A stretch of 13,051 nt of DNA, from NCBI GenBank assembly GCA_024640665.1, contig JAHEEO010000070.1, positions 1 through 13,051 on the forward strand, read 5' to 3'. Made by a program: the position numbers and the translations under genes. The notes beneath the pieces are model-generated. The model saw only the letters and a program-made list of their open reading frames with translations, searched no databases and was not told the origin of the DNA. This DNA comes from Rhodospirillales bacterium. Its GTDB lineage: Bacteria > Pseudomonadota > Gammaproteobacteria > Steroidobacterales > Rariloculaceae. This document shows positions 6,475 through 13,051 of this stretch, one piece after another. Position 1 is the first letter of the stretch, and each line of letters starts with the position of its first letter.

Positions 6475-8577
6475 GTGAGAGCCATAGCTTTGAAATCGAT
6501 CGCTGCCATTGCGCTTTATGCCGTTGTTCTCAGCGCTCGCGCAGATCTCGAACCGCTGCCGGATCTGGCGCTGGAAGATCAGCACCGCACCATCAGCCGC
6601 AATGTATCAAAGCTAGTTGAGCAGTATCACTACTCGCAACCGAAATTAGACAATTCGCTGTCGTCAGCGATTTTTGACCGCTATCTCGACTCCTTGGACG
6701 GCAACCGAATCTACTTTCTTGCCAGCGACGTAGCGTCAATTGGTCGCTACCGCTACCAGTTCGACGACCGCACGAAAAGCGGCGACCTGGAACCCGCGTT
6801 TGAGTTATTCAATTTGTTTCGCGAACGTGTGCGAGAACGCATCGAATTTTCGTTAGCGCTGTTAGACACACCGCCAGATTTCACGATCGACGAAACTTAT
6901 CAACCTGATCGCAGCAAACTGCCGTGGCCAGCAACCAGCGAAGCAATGAATGAGATATGGCGCAAGCGAGTCAAGTATGACGCCATGAACCTGATGCTAA
7001 ACGAAGAAACGTGGGAAGAAGCGGCAGAAACGCTCAGAGAACGCTTCGAAAACGTTTATGAAAGTATCAGTGACTTGCGCCCTACCGATGTATTCGAAAC
7101 TTACATGAACGCGGTTGCTCATACCATTGATCCCCATTCAAGCTACCTTTCTCCGCGACAAAGCGAAGAATATCGAATTCAAATGAGCCTCTCATACGAT
7201 GGAATCGGCGCACGCTTATCCGTTGCAGACGACATGGTCACCGTCGTGGAAATCATCCCGGGTGGCCCAGCTGAAATCGATGGAAGATTAAAACCGGAAG
7301 ACCGCATCACCGGTGTCGGCGAAGGCCCCGAAGGCGAATTCACCGACGTAGTCGGCTGGCGAATCGATGACGTTGTCGACCGCATCCGCGGCCCGGGCGG
7401 CACGATCATTCGCTTGCGGATTCTTCCAGGAGGCGCCGCACCCGGCTCGCCGCAAACCGTTCTCGCGCTGACACGGGACAAGATCAAACTCGAAGAGCAA
7501 GCCGCTCAGAGCCAGTTGATTGAAATCGATCTCGAGGGCCAAAATTATCGTATTGGCGTCATTGACGTACCAAGCTTCTACCAGGACTTCGCGGCTCGCA
7601 GTCGCGGTGACGAAAACTATACCAGCACGTCTCGCGACGTAGCGCGGCTTATTCGGGAGCTCGAAGTTGAAGGTATCGATGGGCTCGTCATGGACCTGCG
7701 CCAAAATGGTGGTGGCCATCTGACTGAGGCCACCGAATTGAGCGGCCTATTTATCGACCAAGGGCCCGTTGTTCAGCTGCGCGAAACGCCGGGCAACGTG
7801 CAGGTACTAGACGATCCGAATCCAGATGCCGTTTATGACGGCCCGATGGTGGTGCTGGTGGATCGCTTCAGTGCCAGCGCCTCTGAGATCTTTGCTGCCG
7901 CCATTCAGGACTATAAACGCGGCGTCATAATCGGCCAGCAAACCTTTGGCAAGGGCTCGGTACAAAATCTCTTCGATCTAGACCGCTACATTCGCGGCTC
8001 GAACAACGGCCAGTTAACGCTAACCACTGGAAAGTACTATCGAATAACCGGCGAGAGCACACAACACCGCGGTGTTATGCCAGATGTCGAACTTCCATCC
8101 TTTGTCGACCCGGAACGCGTCGGCGAAAGCACGCGGGACACCGCGCTGCCGTGGGATCGAATCCAGCCAACACGGTTTTCGCAATGGCCTTCGCTAAATG
8201 ACGATATCAACTTCCTGCGAGAAGAACAGTCAGCGCAGTCCTCGTTGGATCCTGACTTTGAATTCTTGCTCCAGGATGTTGCAGCCGTCGAAGAAACTCG
8301 AAATCGCGAAGTCTTTTCGCTCAATCTGGCGCAGCGACAAGCTGAGCTTGATCAAGCTGAAGCAGGTCGTTTGCAGCGCGAAAACACCCGCCGGGCAGCC
8401 CAAAATCTCGAGCCCATAGCAGGCTTCGAAGATCTAGATGCATCCACTGTGGCTTCGGCTGCCGAGATACTGCTACACCAGGCAACTCGCCTGGTCGCCG
8501 AAATGGCTGAACGAAAATCGCCCAGACAAGTTTTATCTGGGGTGGAGCCACCGGCCGCAGAGGTCAGCGTGCAGTAG
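6475..8577 (+). CDS. prc: Tail-specific periplasmic protease Prc (Tsp), S41 family
   Basis: A 700-residue C-terminal-processing peptidase, close to the 682 residues of E. coli Prc. The GTG start gives a signal peptide of about 23 residues ending SARA before DLEPLP, so the enzyme is periplasmic. In order come the helical N-terminal domain (about 30-230), a PDZ domain that binds substrate C-termini (about 235-320, around GIGA at 243), the S41 protease core (about 345-535) and the C-terminal helical domain of Prc proteins. The Ser/Lys dyad is intact: Ser468 within DRFSASASE and Lys493 in FGKGSVQ, 25 residues apart as in E. coli. The core motif DLRQNGGG is also present. In E. coli the enzyme trims the PBP3 C-terminus and, with the adaptor NlpI, degrades the peptidoglycan hydrolase MepS. 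No NlpI-like gene is seen here. It converges on the minus-strand coiled-coil gene across 75 bases. Confidence 0.97.
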   Translation: MRAIALKSIAAIALYAVVLSARADLEPLPDLALEDQHRTISRNVSKLVEQYHYSQPKLDNSLSSAIFDRYLDSLDGNRIYFLASDVASIGRYRYQFDDRTKSGDLEPAFELFNLFRERVRERIEFSLALLDTPPDFTIDETYQPDRSKLPWPATSEAMNEIWRKRVKYDAMNLMLNEETWEEAAETLRERFENVYESISDLRPTDVFETYMNAVAHTIDPHSSYLSPRQSEEYRIQMSLSYDGIGARLSVADDMVTVVEIIPGGPAEIDGRLKPEDRITGVGEGPEGEFTDVVGWRIDDVVDRIRGPGGTIIRLRILPGGAAPGSPQTVLALTRDKIKLEEQAAQSQLIEIDLEGQNYRIGVIDVPSFYQDFAARSRGDENYTSTSRDVARLIRELEVEGIDGLVMDLRQNGGGHLTEATELSGLFIDQGPVVQLRETPGNVQVLDDPNPDAVYDGPMVVLVDRFSASASEIFAAAIQDYKRGVIIGQQTFGKGSVQNLFDLDRYIRGSNNGQLTLTTGKYYRITGESTQHRGVMPDVELPSFVDPERVGESTRDTALPWDRIQPTRFSQWPSLNDDINFLREEQSAQSSLDPDFEFLLQDVAAVEETRNREVFSLNLAQRQAELDQAEAGRLQRENTRRAAQNLEPIAGFEDLDASTVASAAEILLHQATRLVAEMAERKSPRQVLSGVEPPAAEVSVQ

Positions 8578-8652
8578 CATTGACTCCATCCGCAGCGTTG
8601 TATCGTCAAGGGTCGTGAGCAGAACGGCTCCGCAATAAGCGCGAGCTGTCGT
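8578..8652. other. Convergent intergenic gap without a clear terminator
   Basis: This 75-base gap separates the 3' ends of prc and the minus-strand coiled-coil gene. I see no GC-rich hairpin followed by a T-run in either direction, so termination here is probably Rho-dependent or overlapping. Confidence 0.4.
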
Positions 8653-9684
8653 CTAACGGAAATACCGGCGTAGATCCCAGTAGTCGTCCGAGACGACATT
8701 AACGCTGAGCGGCGCATCTGAACTGCGGCGACCTTCGCCCTCCAAGCTCGGCGACGGCATAATTATTTGTGTCGAAAAGGAACTTGGAGCGGCATCGGAA
8801 TCGTTACTGTACTTGAGCTCTTTCGAGAGCATTGCCGCGCGCTTCTTTACAAAGTCCGCAAGCCTGCCCTCTTCTTTCAGGTCCGCAATTCTCGTACGAA
8901 TGTTCTCAACCATTCGATCACATTCGCGACGATCGCCAAATCTCATGTCGGCAACGGTTTTTGTCATCGCGTCGCGGGCAAGAACCGCGAGATTGTTGGC
9001 TGAAAAGTGAACGACGAGATGCTGTGCCAGCGCAAGGATTGCCGTATTTATAACGCGCCTGCTGTCTATTGAAAGATCGTCCACTTCTGGCAGCGGCTCG
9101 CCTTCTATCTTCTCGTCAAGCTCTTCGAGCTCACTCAGTTGCTCGCTCAGCTCCGACTCAGTAGCTTTCAAAGACTCGATCTGCGCACGCAAGGCACGAC
9201 CGCGAAATAACTTTATTATGGGACTGAGCTCCCCTAACGAAGCCTCGAGCGCTTGTATCTGCGTATTTGCAGTTTCGCGCTCCTCAGCAAGTGCCGTACG
9301 ATTGTCGCGGATTGCTGCCAGGCGCCGTTGTCGTTTTGCGCGCGCGGCATCTTGAAGCAAGCCCTTCTCACGTTTCAGGCGCTGCAACTCCAGTTCTGCC
9401 GAAAACTGTTCGAGTTTTTGCGACGAAACACGCCAGACATTACGCAGCTGGAAATAGACCATCGCATTCGCCGCTGCAATTGGATTAACCAGTAGGCGCT
9501 CGAGGCCGTCCAGTTGTTCCTTAGCGCGTAAGATTGCGCTTTCCTGGTCTTTGAGTCGATCGAGCAGCTCGTAACGCTCTTTCTTGAGGTTTTTGAGTTC
9601 ACGCTTGACGCCCGCACGGTTCCAATACAGCTTCAATAGCTGTTCATTACGGTCGCCGTTTTGTTTTGCGTGCAGTGCCACCAT
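8653..9684 (-). CDS. Coiled-coil protein, unknown function
   Basis: A 343-residue protein of no family I can name. There is no signal peptide or transmembrane helix, so it is probably cytoplasmic. Residues 10-66 and 85-195 are heptad-rich coiled coil with many Lys, Arg and Glu; a short break at about 67-85 contains NPIAAANAMVYFQL. From about 200 the composition changes to a compact helical region, INTAILALAQHLVVHFS (212-228) and onward to about 290. A flexible Ser/Pro/Gly-rich linker (about 293-325) leads to an ordered-looking C-terminus, VNVVSDDYWDLRRYF. The ATG at 9684 has only a weak upstream site, and a GTG directly follows it. The DUF1249 gene ends 87 bases upstream on the same strand, so co-transcription from ppsR through this gene is possible. 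Codon use resembles the neighbours and the frame is intact over 1 kb, supporting a real gene. Confidence 0.85.
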   Translation of the reverse strand: MVALHAKQNGDRNEQLLKLYWNRAGVKRELKNLKKERYELLDRLKDQESAILRAKEQLDGLERLLVNPIAAANAMVYFQLRNVWRVSSQKLEQFSAELELQRLKREKGLLQDAARAKRQRRLAAIRDNRTALAEERETANTQIQALEASLGELSPIIKLFRGRALRAQIESLKATESELSEQLSELEELDEKIEGEPLPEVDDLSIDSRRVINTAILALAQHLVVHFSANNLAVLARDAMTKTVADMRFGDRRECDRMVENIRTRIADLKEEGRLADFVKKRAAMLSKELKYSNDSDAAPSSFSTQIIMPSPSLEGEGRRSSDAPLSVNVVSDDYWDLRRYFR

Positions 9685-9771
9685 ACCGGTCCGTCAGACT
9701 GCTCAAATGAGCGGGTTAACGCGCGGAATATAGCGGTTTACGAACAGATGTACCGTGAATCAGAGCAAAGA

Positions 9772-10257
9772 TTACGTAAAATGGTGGCCCACTTCAGTCA
9801 GATAGTCGAGCCATTTGTTGAGCATCATGTTGCGGCGCCAGCGACGATCGAGCTCGGCCTCATGAGAAAGTGCTAGTTCCTGCAGCTTGCGGTGCCGGTG
9901 ATGTGCAGCTACAGAAACGGTTTCGACAAGACGGGCGTCATGGTAAGCCTTCAGCGTGAGATCCGGATCTGCGATATTTGGCCGGTCGGTGTCGGCATCG
10001 GGTCCGGCATCCGGGTCTGCGAACCAGTAAGTCAGTTTAATGGTCGTGGTATAGCGCTCGACAATCATAACGCTGAGATGCAAGTCACAATCACCGGAAA
10101 CTCTCGATACACAATCACGCACATTGACTAGAGAACCGGCAACGATTTGCTGCAGTCGCAAATAGTTACTTTCATACAAAGTCATCAGCCCAGCGAAGCT
10201 GCCGGGCCGATATATGCATTGAGGCACTAATACGCTATCTGCGATCACAATATACAA
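9772..10257 (-). CDS. DUF1249 family protein (YqiB-like)
   Basis: A 161-residue protein matching the DUF1249 pattern seen in E. coli YqiB (about 140 residues): an N-terminal FAGLMTLYESNYLRL (21-35), a central block with VERYTTTIKL (66-75), the landmark YHDARL (105-110), and a C-terminal MLNKWLDYL segment. The family has no established biochemical function. Between the two central blocks lies an Asp/Pro-rich run (residues 81-99, seven Asp) that YqiB lacks as far as I recall. The TTG at 10257 is the best start: AGGA sits four bases upstream. GTG codons at 10248 and 10227 have no such site, and the conserved block begins well before Met25. It lies 68 bases after ppsR on the same strand. Confidence 0.85.
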   Translation of the reverse strand: MYIVIADSVLVPQCIYRPGSFAGLMTLYESNYLRLQQIVAGSLVNVRDCVSRVSGDCDLHLSVMIVERYTTTIKLTYWFADPDAGPDADTDRPNIADPDLTLKAYHDARLVETVSVAAHHRHRKLQELALSHEAELDRRWRRNMMLNKWLDYLTEVGHHFT

Positions 10258-10281
10258 ACTGTCCTAAGTGTTTCATCAGCA

Positions 10282-10296
10282 TGCCACAATGCGGCA
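10282..10296 (-). repeat. Small hairpin between ppsR and the DUF1249 gene
   Basis: Read on the minus strand, TGCCGC and GTGGCA can pair over a 3-base loop with one G-U pair. It ends about 25 bases before the DUF1249 start. No T-run follows, so it is more likely a processing or attenuating structure than a terminator, if it matters at all. Confidence 0.25.
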
Positions 10297-10325
10297 CAGC
10301 GAACCAAGACTTGATTCCTAGTATC

Positions 10326-11150
10326 TTATACGCGTATACGACCTTCCAAGCCCGTGTCATTGAGAATTTTCGCGGCAATTTCTTCGATCGAATACGAAGT
10401 TGTATCCTGGCTTGGAATTCCATAGCGCTGGTACAAGGCCTCGGCAGCACGTAGCTCGAAGCTAACCTGTTGAGGTGTTGAATACTCACCTTTCGAGCGT
10501 CGCTCAAGACGAATCTCATGCAGCCGCTCAGGTGATATTGTAAGCCCGTAAAGTTTTTCCCGATATGGCTGCAGTAAGCGTGGCAACTGTCCGCTCTCGA
10601 GTTCGTCGGTTGTCAGCGGATAGTTAGCGACAAAAATCGCATGCTGCAAGGCCAGGTAAAGGCACGTCGGCGTCTTACCAGACCTCGACACGCCTAGCAG
10701 AATAACGTCAGCATCATCGTAATAACGCACGCCGTTGCCGTCATCTGCAGCGATAGCGAAGTCTGTGGCCGCAATTCGTAGCTCGTAACTGCTGTCTTGA
10801 GCACGTCCATGTCCGCGGCCGAATTCGTGAACAGAGGCAACTCCAAGCTCAAGCTCCAGCGGCCCGAGAAAGGCCTCAAAGAAGTCCAATACCAATGCCG
10901 GCACACCCAGCAATTGGGCTCTAACATCGTCTTGAACCAGACTCGTGAATACGATCGGCTGCTCCCCTTCGGCGGCCGCTTTCTCCGCAATCAGTGAAGC
11001 GAGCTTTTTTGCCTTGTCAACGCTATCCACAAATGGCACAGTCACAACGTCAAAATCAAATCCGTCAAATTGCGACAGAAGACTTTGCCCCAACGCCTCG
11101 ACTGTGACGCCTGTTTGGTCAGAAACAAGAAAGACAGTTCGTTTTTTCAA
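10326..11150 (-). CDS. ppsR: PEP synthase regulatory protein, bifunctional kinase/phosphorylase
   Basis: A 274-residue cytoplasmic regulator (E. coli PpsR is 277). By family knowledge it inactivates PEP synthase by ADP-dependent phosphorylation of a threonine next to the catalytic histidine, and reactivates it by phosphate-dependent removal yielding pyrophosphate. Diagnostic features are the N-terminal VFLVSDQTGVTVEALG (6-21), the nucleotide-binding loop GVSRSGKT (153-160) and a C-terminal SYSIEEIAAKIL motif. The open frame continues upstream to 11339, but that part runs opposite to conserved ppsA codons and has no family similarity. The TTG at 11150 gives the family length and has GGAAGAG four bases upstream; an ATG at 11222 is the alternative. 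Its target, ppsA, is divergently transcribed 50 bases away, and the target threonine is present there (Thr412), so the regulatory pair is complete. Confidence 0.96.
   Translation of the reverse strand: MKKRTVFLVSDQTGVTVEALGQSLLSQFDGFDFDVVTVPFVDSVDKAKKLASLIAEKAAAEGEQPIVFTSLVQDDVRAQLLGVPALVLDFFEAFLGPLELELGVASVHEFGRGHGRAQDSSYELRIAATDFAIAADDGNGVRYYDDADVILLGVSRSGKTPTCLYLALQHAIFVANYPLTTDELESGQLPRLLQPYREKLYGLTISPERLHEIRLERRSKGEYSTPQQVSFELRAAEALYQRYGIPSQDTTSYSIEEIAAKILNDTGLEGRIRV
11088..11093 (+). other. No clear ppsA promoter seen upstream of the start
   Basis: I examined roughly 11060-11200, which is mostly ppsR coding sequence, and found no paired -35/-10 hexamers at good spacing for ppsA. Its promoter is weak, activator-dependent, or further inside ppsR. 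The short coordinates given here are only a marker within that stretch and have no meaning of their own. Confidence 0.1.
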
Positions 11151-11178
11151 CCGACTCTTCCGTAAGAACCCAAGCCGC

Positions 11179-11207
11179 AATAAAGTAAGAGGAATCCCAG
11201 TTGTCAG
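11179..11207 (-). promoter_or_regulatory. Candidate sigma70 promoter for ppsR
   Basis: On the minus strand, CTGACA (11207-11202, five of six to the -35 consensus) is followed after exactly 17 bases by TTTATT (11184-11179, four of six to the -10). Transcription would start about 20 bases before the ppsR TTG. The -35 overlaps the ppsA start codon, and the spacer covers the ppsA ribosome binding site. No comparable promoter for ppsA was found upstream in ppsR. Confidence 0.4.
11188..11193 (+). promoter_or_regulatory. Ribosome binding site supporting the TTG start of ppsA
   Basis: AGAGGA lies seven bases before the TTG at 11201. The next in-frame ATG, at 11237, has no such site and would remove 12 residues that lead into the conserved GGKNASLGEM block. 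Confidence 0.65.
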
Positions 11208-13051
11208 AATACATTGTTTCATTATCCGAGTGCGGCATGGCAGATGTGGGTCACGTCGGCGGGAAAAATGCCTCTCTCGGCGAGATGATCTCCAACCTAT
11301 CCAATTTGGGTATCTCGGTTCCCGGCGGGTTTGCGACAACAGCTGACGCCTTTCGCTATTTCCTGAACGTCAACTCGCTCGATGAGAAAATCAACAATCT
11401 GCTCAAAGACCTGGACATCGAGGACGTAGATGCGCTTACTCGGGTGGGCGCGGAAATTCGAGGCATAGTCAAGAACGCGCCGTTTCCAGACGATCTTCGC
11501 AACGCTGTAGCAGAGCAATGGGCTGCGGTTTGCGATGGTGCCGAAGTAGCCTTCGCCGTGCGCTCATCAGCCACGGCTGAGGATCTGCCGGATGCATCAT
11601 TTGCCGGACAGCAGGAAACGCTGCTCAACGTAACCGGCATCGACAACATCGTGGCTGCAATTCACGAGGTTTATGCGTCCCTGTATAACGACCGAGCGAT
11701 CGCATATCGCGTGCATCAGTCATTTGATCACAGCGAAGTTGCGCTTTCGGTGGGCGTGCAGCGCATGATCCGTAGCGACCTTGGTGCATCTGGAGTGCTG
11801 TTTACACTCGACACAGAATCCGGGTTCGATGATGTCGTATTCATCACTTCTTCATACGGCTTGGGCGAGGCAATCGTTCAAGGCGCTGTAAATCCGGACG
11901 AGTTTTACGTTTATAAACCCGCACTGCGCGACGGTAAACGCTCGATACTGCGCCGGAACATCGGCTCTAAGAAGACCCAGCTTATCTATGCTTCTGACGC
12001 AGAAAAGCGGGTTGAATGGGCAGACGTCGATCCAAGTCGCAGCAATGAATTTTCGCTGTCAGACGAAGAAGTCACGCAACTAGCGCGGCAGGCTTTGGTC
12101 ATCGAAGAGCACTACGGCCGACCAATGGACATCGAATGGGGCAAGGACGGCACGGATGGCAAACTGTACATCCTGCAAGCTCGGCCTGAAACGGTACAGA
12201 GCAACTCCGGTCAGACTCAAATTCAATTCTCGCTCAAGGAATCGGGGCCTGTATTAACTCGTGGCCGCAGCATTGGCCAACGCGTTGGCAGCGGTGCCGC
12301 CCGAATAATTGAAAACGCGAAATCTATGAACTTGCTCCAGCCCGGCGAAGTACTGGTTACGGACATGACAGACCCAGACTGGGAACCCGTCATGAAACGC
12401 GCGTCAGCCATTGTTACCAATCGCGGTGGACGCACTTGTCATGCTGCGATCATCGCGCGTGAACTCGGTATTCCTGCAGTGGTGGGATGCGGCGATGCAA
12501 CGGACTCAGTACCCGACAAGACGATCGTAACGGTATCTTGCGCCGAAGGTGATGAAGGCCTCGTTTACGAGGGTGCCCTCGCCTACGAAGAAACCGAGAC
12601 TCACCTAGACGCGCTGCCTGAACTGCCGGTCAAGATCATGATGAACGTTGGCAACCCGGACCGGGCTTTCGCTTTTGCAAGCTTGCCGAATCGGGGCGTC
12701 GGGCTTGCTAGGCTCGAATTCATTATTAATCGAATGATTGGTGTTCACCCGCGCGCGATTCTTGAATACGCGCAACAGGATGCAGCGACACGCAAACTGA
12801 TAGATATGCAAATGCACGGCTTTTCCGACCCGCGTGAGTTTTTTGTCAGCAAATTGGCAGAAGGCGTGGCAACGATTGCGGCCGCCTTTGCTCCAGAACC
12901 GGTTATCGTTCGCATGTCTGACTTCAAATCCAACGAATATGCGAACCTAATCGGCGGCCAACGCTACGAACCGATCGAAGAAAACCCCATGCTGGGATTC
13001 CGCGGCGCATCTCGGTATCTCGACGCAGAGTTCGCAGAGTGTTTCAAATTG
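11201..13051 (+). CDS. ppsA: Phosphoenolpyruvate synthase (partial, runs off the window)
   Basis: The first 617 codons of PEP synthase, which converts pyruvate, ATP and water to PEP, AMP and phosphate in gluconeogenesis. E. coli PpsA has 792 residues, so about 175 are missing at the right edge, including the active-site cysteine of the C-terminal barrel. Visible are the ATP-grasp nucleotide domain with GGKNASLGEM near the N-terminus and RSSATAEDLPDASFAG (from Arg121), then the swivelling phosphohistidine domain with GGRTCHAA. His414 is the phosphorylated catalytic residue, and Thr412 two positions earlier is the PpsR target (E. coli His421 and Thr419). The start of the PEP/pyruvate barrel follows, with LARLEFIINRMIGVHPRA. 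Similarity to the E. coli protein is strong throughout with no frameshift. The TTG at 11201 is chosen over the ATG at 11237 because of its ribosome binding site. Divergent ppsR controls its activity. Confidence 0.97.
   Translation, partial: MSEYIVSLSECGMADVGHVGGKNASLGEMISNLSNLGISVPGGFATTADAFRYFLNVNSLDEKINNLLKDLDIEDVDALTRVGAEIRGIVKNAPFPDDLRNAVAEQWAAVCDGAEVAFAVRSSATAEDLPDASFAGQQETLLNVTGIDNIVAAIHEVYASLYNDRAIAYRVHQSFDHSEVALSVGVQRMIRSDLGASGVLFTLDTESGFDDVVFITSSYGLGEAIVQGAVNPDEFYVYKPALRDGKRSILRRNIGSKKTQLIYASDAEKRVEWADVDPSRSNEFSLSDEEVTQLARQALVIEEHYGRPMDIEWGKDGTDGKLYILQARPETVQSNSGQTQIQFSLKESGPVLTRGRSIGQRVGSGAARIIENAKSMNLLQPGEVLVTDMTDPDWEPVMKRASAIVTNRGGRTCHAAIIARELGIPAVVGCGDATDSVPDKTIVTVSCAEGDEGLVYEGALAYEETETHLDALPELPVKIMMNVGNPDRAFAFASLPNRGVGLARLEFIINRMIGVHPRAILEYAQQDAATRKLIDMQMHGFSDPREFFVSKLAEGVATIAAAFAPEPVIVRMSDFKSNEYANLIGGQRYEPIEENPMLGFRGASRYLDAEFAECFKL

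Noticed and set aside
7288..7719. A 143-codon minus-strand frame inside prc
   Set aside because: It is antisense to the PDZ and protease core of a highly conserved gene and has no independent support.
9701..9712. Dyad GCTCA-AA-TGAGC upstream of the minus-strand coiled-coil gene
   Set aside because: It has short arms, is a single copy and has no clear promoter hexamers around it. It is too weak to call an operator.
10327..10338. 12-base perfect palindrome TATACGCGTATA over the ppsR stop codon
   Set aside because: It has no loop for a hairpin, is only 12 bases, and encodes the ppsR C-terminus. Chance is a sufficient explanation without conservation data.
10235..10519. A 94-codon minus-strand frame overlapping the end of ppsR and the start of the DUF1249 gene
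   Set aside because: It is a shifted frame of ppsR coding sequence. The ppsR frame there ends with a conserved C-terminal motif and shows no frameshift.
11151..11339. N-terminal extension of PpsR by up to 63 residues
   Set aside because: It is antisense to conserved ppsA codons, is Arg-rich without family similarity, and would make PpsR far longer than the usual ~275 residues.

Overview
The window looks like chromosomal DNA of a gammaproteobacterium outside the Enterobacterales. The best-recognised proteins (PEP synthase PpsA, its regulator PpsR, the tail-specific protease Prc, and a DUF1249/YqiB-like protein) are all typical of that class and resemble the E. coli proteins in motif and length. 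The lipoprotein signals and the periplasmic protease imply a Gram-negative envelope. I see no mobile elements, CRISPR array, rRNA or tRNA. Coding density is high, and no gene-free stretch reaches 300 bases.

Layout, left to right. (1) 106-1438, + strand: two unrecognised lipoproteins whose genes overlap by 41 bases. (2) 1439-1587: a weak terminator, then two abutting perfect inverted repeats just before the next gene. (3) 1588-5952, + strand: a Ycf46-like AAA ATPase and, 33 bases later, a 937-residue protein made of a very long coiled coil with a C-terminal FHA (phosphothreonine-binding) domain. (4) 5953-6046: another abutting pair of inverted repeats and a possible extended -10 promoter. (5) 6047-6328: a small two-helix membrane protein. 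(6) 6475-8577: Prc, exported to the periplasm, with its Ser/Lys catalytic dyad intact. (7) 8653-10257, - strand: an unrecognised coiled-coil protein and a DUF1249 protein, downstream of ppsR and on the same strand. (8) 10326-13051: ppsR (- strand) and ppsA (+ strand) diverge from a 50-base gap. ppsA runs off the right edge.

How they work together. PpsA makes PEP from pyruvate and ATP for gluconeogenesis, and PpsR switches it off and on by reversible threonine phosphorylation, so that pair is a self-contained control unit. Prc and the two lipoproteins all act in the envelope, but nothing in the sequence links them functionally. The AAA ATPase/FHA coiled-coil pair is the most promising uncharacterised module: an energy-using remodeller next to a phospho-dependent scaffold. 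Its function cannot be read from the sequence.

Several starts were moved from the longest open frame on the basis of Shine-Dalgarno sequences, signal peptides or family length (both lipoproteins, the AAA ATPase, prc and ppsR). The best starts for ppsR, ppsA and the DUF1249 gene are TTG.
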